Both the position numbers and the translations under genes were made by a program. A DNA stretch of 9,126 nt from assembly GCA_019423265.1 (NCBI GenBank), contig JAHZBS010000090.1, positions 1 to 9,126 on the forward strand, read 5' to 3'. Below the pieces are notes generated by a model. It was given only the letters and a program-made list of their open reading frames with translations, was not told the DNA's origin and made no database searches. Shown piece by piece: positions 1 through 6,945 of the stretch; positions within the stretch are counted from its first letter, which is position 1; every line of letters starts with the position of its first letter. This stretch comes from Clostridiales bacterium (lineage in GTDB: Bacteria > Bacillota_A > Clostridia > Lachnospirales > Bianqueaceae).

Positions 1-105
1 AGCGAGATGATCCGCAAATTCATCAAAACCTATGAAAAGATGAAACTGTACAAACATGTGCAGGAAGAGCGGAATACGGAGCGCAAACGCCGCACCTGGT
101 TCTGA
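1..105 (+). CDS. C-terminal end of an unidentified upstream gene (partial)
   Basis: Reading from base 1, the frame stays open for 34 codons and ends at TGA 103-105. The peptide is highly charged and ends in a basic tail (KRRTWF at the C-terminus), which resembles a soluble protein tail rather than random translation. The stop lies 37 bp before the ATG of the next gene on the same strand, and I see no terminator or clear promoter between them, so the two may be co-transcribed. I cannot assign a family from this fragment. That it is coding at all is inferred only from the open frame, the lysine- and glutamate-rich composition and the position. Confidence 0.45.
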   Translation, partial: SEMIRKFIKTYEKMKLYKHVQEERNTERKRRTWF

Positions 106-142
106 GATTGCCGCTGCACGAGGCGGCAGAACGGAGGCATAC

Positions 143-1453
143 ATGAATAAGCAGGAATTCAGGCGCAAAAGTCTGCGCTATCTGCCATTGTTTATTTTAG
201 TTTTGATTTGTATCGCCTTTGCGATCATTTTCAATAAGTTTGTACACGAAACCCACGCGGCCTCAAACTACGCTGGCACTATTTTGAAGCTGTTAAGTCC
301 ATTTATCATCGGGCTGGCCATCACCTTTTTCCTGACGCCAGCGGTCCGGCTTTTGGAAACTGGTTTCTCCAAACTCCTCGCTTGGCTGAAACGGCAGAAA
401 AAGCTTCGACTTCCCACAAGATTCGTACAGTCCAATAAAACCCATCGAGGGCTGTTTCGCGTCCTGTCCATGATCATCACCTATATTGTCATTTTCGGTC
501 TTATCGTCCTGATCCTCGTCTATGTCATTCCCCAGCTGGGCGCTAGCGTCAATAGTCTGTTTATTTTGCTGACCAACTCCGTCACCGACCTTGTCAACTG
601 GATCAAGGAAACCGCCGAAAACTGGGATAATACGCCCCTCAGCAGTTATATCAAGGCAGAAGACATTGCAAACTATGCGACGACGCAGCTGTCCACCGCG
701 CTGAATGTTGTACAGGATATGATCCGCAACTTCGTACCTCTGCTGTATCAGTTTGTCTTTCGATTCGCCAACGGGTTCATCAATTTTATCGTCGGCGTCA
801 TCATCTCCATCTATCTGATTTACAACCGGGAGAGCGCCATCCGATCTCTGAAGCGCGCAACCTACGCTATCTTCAAAAAAAGTACCGCACAGCGAATCAT
901 CAGCATTTGTAGTGAATCCATGGAGATCTTTCGCCGTTTCTTCATCGGAAAAGCGGTGGACTCTCTCATCATCGGGTTCCTCTGCTTTATCTTTATGCGC
1001 ATTTTCCGTATGCCCTACGCCGAATTGATCAGTTTTATTGTGGGGATCACCAATATGATCCCATATTTTGGTCCCTTTATCGGGGCCATTCCCTCGATCC
1101 TCATCATCTTTATGACATCGCCCATGGCTGCCGTGGGGTTTGCCGTCATGATCGTGATTTTGCAGCAGTTCGACGGAAATATTCTAGGCCCCGCCATACT
1201 CGGCGGCTCCTTGGGCTTAAAGCCCTTCTGGATCATCTTCGCCGTGATCATCGGCGGCGGGATGTTCGGCGTCGTGGGGATGGTGCTGGGCGTTCCAATC
1301 TTTACGGTTCTGTATACTCTTGTCAATCGGTTCCTATCATCGCGCCTCCACAAAAAGGGCATCCAATCCTCGAAGGATCTGGATGCCCTGGAACAGGAAC
1401 GATTGGCACAGGAACAGAGTGAACAAAACGGGCAGGACAGCGGGCAGGATTAA
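143..1453 (+). CDS. AI-2E family (PerM-like) transporter
   Basis: A 436-residue polytopic membrane protein of the AI-2E transporter family (PF01594). Members move small solutes or ions; individual substrates are usually unknown, and the autoinducer-2 link applies only to some. Hydrophobic segments are visible near residues 12-30, 48-68, 107-130, 210-228, 270-290, 295-325, 330-345 and 363-395, with a soluble stretch around 135-200. Family-typical motifs are FIGKAVDSLIIGFL (267-280), GITNMIPYFGPFIGAIP (301-317) and a C-terminal core with QQFDGNILGPAILGG (341-355) and GGGMFGVVGMVLGVPI (371-386). The last 35 or so residues are polar, rich in Q, E and D. The open frame extends upstream to base 56, but the ATG at 143 follows CGGAGG (132-137) at good spacing and begins a normal N-terminus, so I place the start there. 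Length fits the family. Substrate unknown. Confidence 0.9.
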   Translation: MNKQEFRRKSLRYLPLFILVLICIAFAIIFNKFVHETHAASNYAGTILKLLSPFIIGLAITFFLTPAVRLLETGFSKLLAWLKRQKKLRLPTRFVQSNKTHRGLFRVLSMIITYIVIFGLIVLILVYVIPQLGASVNSLFILLTNSVTDLVNWIKETAENWDNTPLSSYIKAEDIANYATTQLSTALNVVQDMIRNFVPLLYQFVFRFANGFINFIVGVIISIYLIYNRESAIRSLKRATYAIFKKSTAQRIISICSESMEIFRRFFIGKAVDSLIIGFLCFIFMRIFRMPYAELISFIVGITNMIPYFGPFIGAIPSILIIFMTSPMAAVGFAVMIVILQQFDGNILGPAILGGSLGLKPFWIIFAVIIGGGMFGVVGMVLGVPIFTVLYTLVNRFLSSRLHKKGIQSSKDLDALEQERLAQEQSEQNGQDSGQD

Positions 1454-1475
1454 AAGCCCTTTGCCCTGCCCTTTC
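1425..1475. terminator. Possible shared terminator between convergent AI-2E and GH20 genes
   Basis: GGGCAGG occurs twice (1430-1436 and 1442-1448), and its complement CCTGCCC occurs once (1465-1471). Reading rightward, 1442-1448 pairs with 1465-1471 and is followed by TTTCACATTT, suiting the AI-2E transcript. Reading leftward, 1471-1465 can pair with 1436-1430 and is followed by GTTTTGTTC, suiting the GH20 transcript. One arm could thus serve both directions. The loops are long (16 and 28 nt) and the U-runs short, so this is a weak prediction. Confidence 0.35.
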
Positions 1476-1482
1476 ACATTTC

Positions 1483-3585
1483 TCACCAGCGAGCGCTGCC
1501 CCATTCCTCCCCGGCATCCGTCTCAAACTGCCGGTAGGGCGGCGCTTCCCCGATCCACTCGTCGCAGAGCGGTCTCCAGAATCCGGCTCGAGGGCGGTTG
1601 AACAGCCACTCATCTAGATTCTGAAAGGACGGCAGCGGCCGGTGGCCATCCCGCAATGTCAGCAGAAAGTCCGCAAGCCGGTGGACATTGTCTTTCGTCG
1701 CCATCACACGGTATGCGCTTCCGCGCTCAAGGCCCAGTTCTTCATAGCACGTCCGCAGAAAGGCCGCGGGTTCTTCATACATTCCGTCATAAGCCCTAAG
1801 CCCCTCCGCTGCCTGGGTCAGCAGGGCCTTGAACTGTGCTGGGTCCTCATACTGTAGGCGAGCCGCCTGGTCGTACAGCTCATAGAGGGATTGGGCCATC
1901 TGATATTTCTCACGAAAATATCGGAATAGAATCAAAGGCCCTTTGTGGAAACGAAGCCATGGGTCCGCCTCATGGGTTGGTTTCAGTTTCTCCCACAGCG
2001 CCTCCAGATTGGATACGCTTTTACAGAATTCATTAAAATTTTGTCCCCTCAGGGAATACGCATAGTGGAGAAAGGTTGACAGCGGGCTCTCGCTGAGATA
2101 CACGGTCTTGCGGAGATAGGAGCCGCTGCGCCCCTCGGCAAAGTATTTCAACAGGTCCCCTTTTCCATCTCCGGCTAAGTGCCAGTATTGGACCATCGCC
2201 TCGCCCTCCCCATGCCCTTGCAGCGCATAGGCCCTTTCAAACTCATTCCGGGTACATCCCCTTGCAAAGTCCTCGTCGGCTCCCTGCCACATCATGGCCT
2301 CCCCCGCCGCATAGAGAACCCCCATCTGCTCCCCGTGATAGCCCAGTCCGTTGATCCAGTCGGTGACCAGACCTCCGGCGATGGCATGACGAAATCCATC
2401 CACAAAATAATCGTGCTGATTCTGAATCTGTCCCAGCCACGGACTGCCGACGCTGCACCCGTGGGTCGAGGTGGAACAGATCAGTTCAAATCCGTTGGCG
2501 GCAAATGCATCAATGGATTCCTTCGCTGGTCCATCATAGCTCCAATCGAAAATAATTGTGCCATCCTTAAGCGGCGCGAACTTTTCAACCGGCGTAACCG
2601 AACCGTTGTTGGCATAGTAGGGATTCACTCCGGCGTAGTGTGCGATCATATCGCACCAGATCCCCATCTTGCGCCCCCGGCTCCGGCATAGATCCCGAAT
2701 CCAGGAAAAATACTCTATGTACAGATCCTCCGGCGTCTTGGCATTACACAGCGGACATTTTGCCATGAGGCCCACCTCATCGCCTCCGACGTGAATGATC
2801 TCACTGTCAAAAGCGTCCATGATATCGCACAATGCCTTCTCCACAAGTTCCCGCGTTCTGGGATTGGACGGACACAGCGCTGGGCCGTCTCCGGCCCGAA
2901 GTTCCGCCTTTGAGCTGTCATACTCCTTCAGCTCCTGAAAGATTTGGTGCGCCAAGAAGTCACCGGTGTGGCCCAGTACGTTCAGCGCTGGGACAATGGT
3001 GATATTGTATCTCTTGGCATAGTCCTGAACCCGTCTCACCTGTTCCGGGGATATATACTCTGGATTCTGGAGAGGTGGGAGCGAGGGAAATTGGAAGCGC
3101 CACTCCAAATATAGATAGATGTGATTGACTTTAATCGCCGCCATCTTCTCAATAAAGTGAAGAAGGTAGGCCTCCCTGTACGCCACATTGATCTGGGCGT
3201 AGCTGACCTGTACCCCCCGGTGCCTCCACGCTGGCCTGTCCGCTATGACCAGGCAGGGCAGCGATTGGCCGAATTGTCTCTGCAACTGCTTGAGCGTAAT
3301 CGTTCCGTAGAGATACCCCGCCGGCGCGGAGGCCGTGATGGTCACACCGGTTTCCCCGATCTCCAGGACATACCCTTCCGGATCTTCACAGCACTCCTTA
3401 TACGCGCTGTTCTGTCCAGCGCTGACAAACCGAACCTGTATGTCCCCTGCCGCTCCGATCTGTTCTGCCGCCGTCCGAATCACCGGATGGTTACTCCCGC
3501 CGGCTTCACAGCGCAGGAGTCCGGTCAAATGCCCGGGGCGCTCTTCCATATGTACAGGCATTGGCGTAAGCATGACTCTCTCCAT
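1483..3585 (-). CDS. Glycoside hydrolase family 20 (beta-N-acetylhexosaminidase-like)
   Basis: A protein of about 700 residues with the GH20 layout. Residues 1-117 form a small alpha/beta N-terminal domain ending in ITLKQLQRQFGQSLPCLVI. A TIM barrel begins at DRPAWRHRGVQV and includes PALNVLGHTGDF (about 201-212) and the signature HVGGDEV (267-273, counted from the upstream GTG). In GH20 the adjacent Asp-Glu pair (here D271-E272) performs substrate-assisted hydrolysis of terminal N-acetyl-hexosamine residues. WCD near 312-314 and FDWSYDG near 348-354 fit later barrel strands. About 230 mostly helical C-terminal residues are not recognised. There is no signal peptide, so it probably works on imported N-acetylated oligosaccharides in the cytoplasm. 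The open frame starts with GTG at 3591, but AAGGGAG lies only 1-2 nt from that codon and 7 nt from the ATG at 3585, so ATG is preferred. Exact substrate unknown. Confidence 0.88.
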   Translation of the reverse strand: MERVMLTPMPVHMEERPGHLTGLLRCEAGGSNHPVIRTAAEQIGAAGDIQVRFVSAGQNSAYKECCEDPEGYVLEIGETGVTITASAPAGYLYGTITLKQLQRQFGQSLPCLVIADRPAWRHRGVQVSYAQINVAYREAYLLHFIEKMAAIKVNHIYLYLEWRFQFPSLPPLQNPEYISPEQVRRVQDYAKRYNITIVPALNVLGHTGDFLAHQIFQELKEYDSSKAELRAGDGPALCPSNPRTRELVEKALCDIMDAFDSEIIHVGGDEVGLMAKCPLCNAKTPEDLYIEYFSWIRDLCRSRGRKMGIWCDMIAHYAGVNPYYANNGSVTPVEKFAPLKDGTIIFDWSYDGPAKESIDAFAANGFELICSTSTHGCSVGSPWLGQIQNQHDYFVDGFRHAIAGGLVTDWINGLGYHGEQMGVLYAAGEAMMWQGADEDFARGCTRNEFERAYALQGHGEGEAMVQYWHLAGDGKGDLLKYFAEGRSGSYLRKTVYLSESPLSTFLHYAYSLRGQNFNEFCKSVSNLEALWEKLKPTHEADPWLRFHKGPLILFRYFREKYQMAQSLYELYDQAARLQYEDPAQFKALLTQAAEGLRAYDGMYEEPAAFLRTCYEELGLERGSAYRVMATKDNVHRLADFLLTLRDGHRPLPSFQNLDEWLFNRPRAGFWRPLCDEWIGEAPPYRQFETDAGEEWGSARW

Positions 3586-3659
3586 GTCCACTCTCCCTTC
3601 TGGAGTGTCAGCGGGGCCTCTTCTGCCCTGTGACGCTCCGGCACAAATAGCCGTTTTCC

Positions 3660-3694
3660 AGTAGAAATAGAGGGCGCCGATCTATAGGCGCCCT
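3660..3694 (-). terminator. Intrinsic terminator of the thioredoxin gene
   Basis: Perfect 8-bp inverted repeat AGGGCGCC (3671-3678) and GGCGCCCT (3687-3694) with an 8-nt loop. Read on the minus strand it is followed by CTATTTCTAC, a U-rich tail. It lies 63 bp after the thioredoxin stop and before the GH20 start, so the two same-strand genes are probably separate transcription units. Confidence 0.7.
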
Positions 3695-3757
3695 TCTGTC
3701 AGCGATTTCCTACATAGCGGCAATCGTTTGGCTGTTGGAAACAATTACCGTGGGAGG

Positions 3758-4075
3758 TTATAAAATGCTGTCGATCTTGCCCGTCAGTTGGGCTTTGGGG
3801 ACTGCCCCCACCACTTGGTCGACTACCTGTCCATTCTTGATCAGCAATATGGTGGGTATGCTCATGACCCTGTACTGCTGCGCCACATTTGTATTCTCAT
3901 CTACGTTTACTTTTCCTACCTTGAGCCGCCCTTCATACTCTCTGCTCAGTTCGTCTACAACAGGGCTCATCATTTTGCAGGGACCACACCAATCCGCGTA
4001 GAAATCGACTAACACGGGAAGCTCAGAATTCAAAACCTCATCCTGAAAATTCGAATCGTTAAAAGCAAGTGCCAT
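3758..4075 (-). CDS. trxA: Thioredoxin
   Basis: A 105-residue thioredoxin, the standard length for a free bacterial thioredoxin: a cytoplasmic thiol-disulfide reductant recycled by thioredoxin reductase. The redox motif WCGPC is at residues 29-33 (FYADWCGPCK) and the conserved cis-proline loop SIPT at 72-75, with NGQVVDQVVGAVPK near 81-94 as the usual last strand and helix. An in-frame ATG at 4096 would add seven residues (MNKEEFR), but those codons themselves hold the sequence AAGGAGG, which lies 8 nt before the ATG at 4075. The inner ATG is therefore clearly the start. The gene has its own promoter, palindrome and terminator. No reductase gene is adjacent. Several thioredoxin paralogues may exist in the genome, so the symbol is by family. 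Confidence 0.93.
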   Translation of the reverse strand: MALAFNDSNFQDEVLNSELPVLVDFYADWCGPCKMMSPVVDELSREYEGRLKVGKVNVDENTNVAQQYRVMSIPTILLIKNGQVVDQVVGAVPKAQLTGKIDSIL

Positions 4076-4132
4076 ACGAAATTCCTCCTTATTCATCCCA
4101 ATGGACTCATTCTCAAACTGTTGCTGGCTTCC

Positions 4133-4154
4133 GGCCGCGGTACAGCAAGCGGCC
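4133..4154 (-). other. Hairpin in the thioredoxin 5' untranslated region
   Basis: GGCCGC (4133-4138) and GCGGCC (4149-4154) form a perfect 6-bp stem with a 10-nt loop. An overlapping alternative stem, TTGCTG (4122-4127) with CAGCAA (4143-4148), cannot form at the same time. Both lie in the roughly 150-nt leader between the predicted transcription start and the thioredoxin ribosome binding site. I match no known riboswitch. Confidence 0.35.
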
Positions 4155-4227
4155 TGTTCGCCTTCCCCTCAAAGCTATAAAAGCAGTTGAACTCATCCAT
4201 ACATGGTTTATCGAAAAATGCTCCGTG

Positions 4228-4242
4228 GTGATATTATATCAC
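4228..4242. promoter_or_regulatory. Perfect inverted repeat over the thioredoxin -10 (candidate operator)
   Basis: GTGATA-TTA-TATCAC is a perfect 6-bp inverted repeat centred on the thioredoxin -10 hexamer. Binding here would block RNA polymerase, the classic position for a repressor. The wider minus-strand sequence TTTGTGATATAATATCACC has TGTGA/TCAC outer elements, broadly reminiscent of Rex or CRP/FNR half-sites. That comparison is by eye only, and the regulator is unknown. Confidence 0.45.
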
Positions 4243-4262
4243 AAACACAGTGGAACATTCAA
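4233..4262 (-). promoter_or_regulatory. Extended -10 sigma-A promoter for thioredoxin
   Basis: On the minus strand: TTGAAT (4262-4257), an 18-bp spacer, then TATAAT (4238-4233) preceded by TGA, giving an extended -10 TGnTATAAT. It faces the thioredoxin gene and implies a leader of roughly 150 nt. Its -35 is about 17 bp from the -35 of the divergent promoter for the CPBP gene. Confidence 0.7.
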
Positions 4263-4279
4263 GGTATTGTCAATTTTGG

Positions 4280-4308
4280 TTGCTTTTTTCTATTTAATTT
4301 GTTATGAT
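4280..4308 (+). promoter_or_regulatory. Promoter for the CPBP-family protease gene
   Basis: TTGCTT (4280-4285), a 17-bp spacer, then TATGAT (4303-4308), about 50 bp before the ATG at 4357. Divergent from the thioredoxin promoter. Confidence 0.6.
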
Positions 4309-4356
4309 AGATTAAAATTGATCACCGGTCGCTGCCGCGCCAGAACGGAGGCTTTT

Positions 4357-5316
4357 ATGAAATCAGTACATAGGGCAAATACATTCGCTCTCTGGATTAT
4401 GATCATCTTTATTTTGGGAAGCTTCGCCCTATCCTTTGTCATCGGTTTGCTTCCTTTTACTTTGGACAGCACCCTCGTCAGCCTTTTGCGGTATATCTTG
4501 CTCTTTGGCGTCCCTATTCTATTTTATTTCCAGTATACAAAGCAACCGGTCCGCCATACTCTCCGGCTTCACCCGATCCGGTTCCGGCAAATTCTATTGA
4601 TCATCGCTTTTTCCCTGTTGATTCAGCCGTTTCTGATGTTTCTTTCCTACCTGTCCAGCTTAGTGTTTCACAACTTTTTGGATGACTCCCTCAGCACCAC
4701 GCTGCAGACCCCCTACTTGATTCTGATTCTAACAATGGCTGTCTTCCCGGCTATCTTCGAGGAAATTACCTGCCGCGGCATCTTTTTGTCCGGATACCGC
4801 GGGGTGAATCTCTACACGGCGGCCCTTTTAAATGGCCTGTACTTTGGCATGCTGCACATGAATATGCAGCAATTTGTGTACGCCTTCGCATTCGGATTTC
4901 TCTGCTGTCTCCTGGTAATCGGCGCTGATTCCATCTGGGCGTCGGTGTTAGCCCATTTTATTATCAATGGCGTGCAGGTAACCTTAGCCTACTTTACCAC
5001 CGAGCTCCAATCGTCCCTGTCCGTCAGCGTATCCACTTCCCAGAGTTCGGCGTCTGTCCTATCATCCGTATGTCTGACTGCTATAACTTTGCCCCTGGCG
5101 TTGGCATGTCTGCGCGGAATTTTCTCCCTAAACGGCCGGCTGGGACTCCTCCACGGAAAACGGGAGGACGCGATTCCTGCCTTTCGCAGGGATCCTCTGT
5201 CCCCCTCTCCCGTAGAGGCGTCCCCTATCTCTGCCCTCCGCGGCAGCATGAAGCCGTATTACTTTGCCGTGGCTATCTTCATCGTCATGTGCATCCTGAC
5301 AGAATTTTCAAAGTAA
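4357..5316 (+). CDS. CPBP family intramembrane metalloprotease (Abi/CAAX-like)
   Basis: A 319-residue hydrophobic protein with the three motifs of the CPBP/Abi family (PF02517): EEITCR (E135, E136, R140), a histidine in FGMLHMN (H167) and HFIIN (H200, N204). In this family the glutamates and histidines form the active site of a membrane-embedded protease related to eukaryotic Rce1. Bacterial members act in bacteriocin self-immunity, peptide processing or stress, and the role is rarely known. Membrane segments are evident near 10-30, 41-58, 78-103, 118-133, 150-165, 172-190, 195-213, 235-255 and 300-315. Between 257 and 297 is a polar, proline- and arginine-rich loop before the last helix. The frame is open from 4069, but CGGAGG (4346-4351) sits 5 nt before the ATG at 4357, and the preceding bases hold promoters. 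No bacteriocin gene is nearby, so no immunity role is claimed. Confidence 0.88.
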   Translation: MKSVHRANTFALWIMIIFILGSFALSFVIGLLPFTLDSTLVSLLRYILLFGVPILFYFQYTKQPVRHTLRLHPIRFRQILLIIAFSLLIQPFLMFLSYLSSLVFHNFLDDSLSTTLQTPYLILILTMAVFPAIFEEITCRGIFLSGYRGVNLYTAALLNGLYFGMLHMNMQQFVYAFAFGFLCCLLVIGADSIWASVLAHFIINGVQVTLAYFTTELQSSLSVSVSTSQSSASVLSSVCLTAITLPLALACLRGIFSLNGRLGLLHGKREDAIPAFRRDPLSPSPVEASPISALRGSMKPYYFAVAIFIVMCILTEFSK

Positions 5317-5321
5317 TCCCC

Positions 5322-5993
5322 TTATATGATGGAGGTTCGATTTTTTCTAGCACACAATTTATGGATGGCTTTTCCCGCCGCTACAAAGGCTTCCTCATAC
5401 TCCGTCATAATATTGCCCTGGGCCAGAGGGGTGCTGTGCAGATCATCGACGGCATAGAGGATCTCCCATCCGCTCTGCCGCAGGCTGTCCATGGAAAATT
5501 CAAAGAGCGCGTCGTTATCCGTTTTGAACTCCAGCTCTCCCTCCGGCTTTAGCAGCCGCTCATACAGCGCCAGAAAGCGAGATGATGTCAGCCGCCGCTT
5601 GCTGTGCCGTTCTTTTGGCCAAGGGTCGCTGAAATTCAAAAAGATTCCATCGGCCTCCCCCGGGGCAAAAATTTGGTCTACTTCCAGAACATCTGCCCGC
5701 ACGAGCCGAAGGTTGGGGTAGTCCTCCACATCCACTCCCATGGCCGCCCTGGCTAAAATGGTGGAGAACTTCTCGACGCCAATGTATGCATTCTCAGGGT
5801 GTCTCTGTGCCATCTCACGCAAAAACTTTCCTTTTCCGCATCCAAACTCTAAGTAAAGGGCCTTGGGATGCCCAGATGCCACGCTTCCCTGAAAATATTC
5901 CTTCCATTGTCCTTTCTTCATCTCGGCATCATGAACGACCACCGGTGAATTGCTTAGAATCTCATCCGTATTTTTGAGATATCGTATCCGCAT
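5322..5993 (-). CDS. trmB: tRNA (guanosine(46)-N7)-methyltransferase
   Basis: A 223-residue class I SAM-dependent methyltransferase of the TrmB family, which makes m7G at position 46 in the variable loop of many tRNAs. The SAM-binding motif EFGCGKGKF is at 49-57, an acidic residue ending the next strand is E74 (IGVEKF), and D101 follows LVRA. The family signature NFSDPWPK is at 120-127, followed by KTDN at 157-160 and TEYE at 197-200, the last two belonging to the tRNA and SAM site. Length matches the family. The ATG at 5993 has GGAGG (6005-6001) at 7-nt spacing. The gene converges on the CPBP gene with 5 bp between stop codons. Upstream on the same strand are two tRNA genes and their terminator, and I see no separate trmB promoter, so expression may depend on readthrough from the tRNA operon. 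Confidence 0.96.
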   Translation of the reverse strand: MRIRYLKNTDEILSNSPVVVHDAEMKKGQWKEYFQGSVASGHPKALYLEFGCGKGKFLREMAQRHPENAYIGVEKFSTILARAAMGVDVEDYPNLRLVRADVLEVDQIFAPGEADGIFLNFSDPWPKERHSKRRLTSSRFLALYERLLKPEGELEFKTDNDALFEFSMDSLRQSGWEILYAVDDLHSTPLAQGNIMTEYEEAFVAAGKAIHKLCARKNRTSII

Positions 5994-6013
5994 ATGTACG
6001 CCTCCGCTTCCCT

Positions 6014-6059
6014 ACACAGAAAAAATCCGTCTGAAACATCTCCATGATTCAAACGGATT
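6014..6059 (-). terminator. Intrinsic terminator of the tRNA-Phe/tRNA-Lys operon
   Basis: Two 12-nt arms (6048-6059 and 6024-6035) pair along their full length on the minus strand, with one G-U pair in RNA and a 12-nt loop. A run of six T follows (6025-6020), then CTGTG. It sits 10 nt after the tRNA-Lys 3' end and about 20 nt before the trmB ribosome binding site. Confidence 0.8.
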
Positions 6060-6069
6060 CTGTCATTCA

Positions 6070-6142
6070 TGAGCCGCTCGAGGTTCGAACTCGAGACACC
6101 TGGATTAAAAGTCCAGTGCTCTACCGACTGAGCTAGCGGCCC
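6070..6142 (-). tRNA. tRNA-Lys (anticodon UUU)
   Basis: A 73-nt cloverleaf. The acceptor stem is GGGCCGC with GCGGCTC (one G-U), the D arm has GCTC/GAGC, and the anticodon stem CTGGA/TCCAG holds loop CTTTTAA, giving anticodon UUU. The variable loop GTGTC places G at position 46. The T arm TCGAG/CTCGA holds loop TTCGAAC, and the discriminator is A. The CCA end is not encoded (TGA follows). Confidence 0.96.
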
Positions 6143-6146
6143 ACAA

Positions 6147-6219
<73 letters not shown>

Positions 6220-6241
6220 ATCAAAAAAACTGACGTTTAAT

Positions 6242-6270
6242 AATTTACCATGAATTGAGGAAAATGTCAA
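6242..6270 (-). promoter_or_regulatory. Promoter of the tRNA operon
   Basis: On the minus strand: consensus TTGACA (6270-6265), a 17-bp spacer, then TAAATT (6247-6242) preceded by TGG, an extended -10. It lies about 22 bp upstream of the tRNA-Phe 5' end, suiting a short 5' leader. A strong -35 is typical for stable RNA. Confidence 0.8.
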
Positions 6271-6318
6271 GGCCTTTTGCTTAAGAAGAATAAATTTTTA
6301 TAAGAGGGTTCATTGTAA

Positions 6319-6917
6319 AATGAAATAGGACACATAAAGAGTCACAGCGAACATGGTGAATGTCGGATTTACCACCGGTATTTTCGTGATGCAGCACAGC
6401 GCGTCTACGAAAGCCATCTCCCCTCAAGCTGGTCAACGCCCACGTATTCGTTGCCTTTGCCGAGCAACAGATACTGGCGGTCGACTGCCCGCAGAAGCGG
6501 ATGTTTTACCGAAATGGTTTGGGCCAAGACTCTCTACAACTGCATTGACCAAGGTCTTCTGAAAGTGCGCAATATCGACCTGCCTCTGAAGGTCAGTCGC
6601 GTAAAAAAAAGAAGAGTGTCCACAAAAACTAGCGGCTATACGGCCTAAGCATTGAGGTTCGTCCCGCTTCTGTGGAAGTGAGTTTGCTGCGCTTCCCTCC
6701 TTGCTGGCGGATACCCCGATCTACTATACCCTTCCTTATTCTGCCTAGGACGAACGAGAAGCAAAACGGTCTGAACCGTCGATTCTTTCCCAAGGGACAT
6801 TCCCTGGACAGTGTTTCTCCGGATGCTGTCCAGAGAGTACAGAATTGGATCAAACGCTTTCCTTGCAAAATGTTTCATTATGCTTCTGCTGACGAACTTT
6901 TTCACACTCCTAAGTGA
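6319..6917 (+). pseudogene. IS30-family transposase remnant, frameshifted and internally deleted
   Basis: Broken pieces of an IS30-type transposase can be read in order across all three forward frames: RDAAQRVYESH (from 6385), KLVNAHVFVAFAEQQIL (6426-6476, other frame), TEMVWAKTLYNCIDQGLL with VRNIDLPLKV (about 6508-6595), SIEVRPASVE (6648-6677), EFAALPSLLADTPIYYTLPY (6680-6739), then a TAG at 6746 where the family has Trp, and finally RTNEKQNGLNRRFFPKG with a C-terminal tail ending in ADELF (6747-6917). Intact relatives are roughly 320-400 residues. Here about 90 residues between SVE and EFAALP are missing; that stretch carries two acidic residues of the DDE site (in WExDTVVG and TSDNGSEF), leaving only the Glu of TNE. 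No Met start or terminal inverted repeats are visible, so the element is inactive. Confidence 0.87.
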
Positions 6918-6945
6918 AAGTAGCCCTAGAAAAAAGTCTGGGGAG

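Noticed and set aside
1015..1362. Antisense open frame inside the AI-2E gene
   Set aside because: It is a shadow of the membrane protein coding strand, with no ribosome binding site or recognisable family.
2179..2691. Long plus-strand open frame inside the GH20 gene
   Set aside because: The opposite strand carries the GH20 catalytic barrel with clear motifs. This frame has no recognisable domain and no initiation signal.
4069..4356. 96-residue N-terminal extension of the CPBP protein
   Set aside because: This stretch overlaps the thioredoxin gene start, leader and both divergent promoters. The ATG at 4357 has a well-placed CGGAGG.
5070..5552. Plus-strand open frame spanning the end of the CPBP gene and trmB
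   Set aside because: It overlaps two well-supported genes and matches no family I know.
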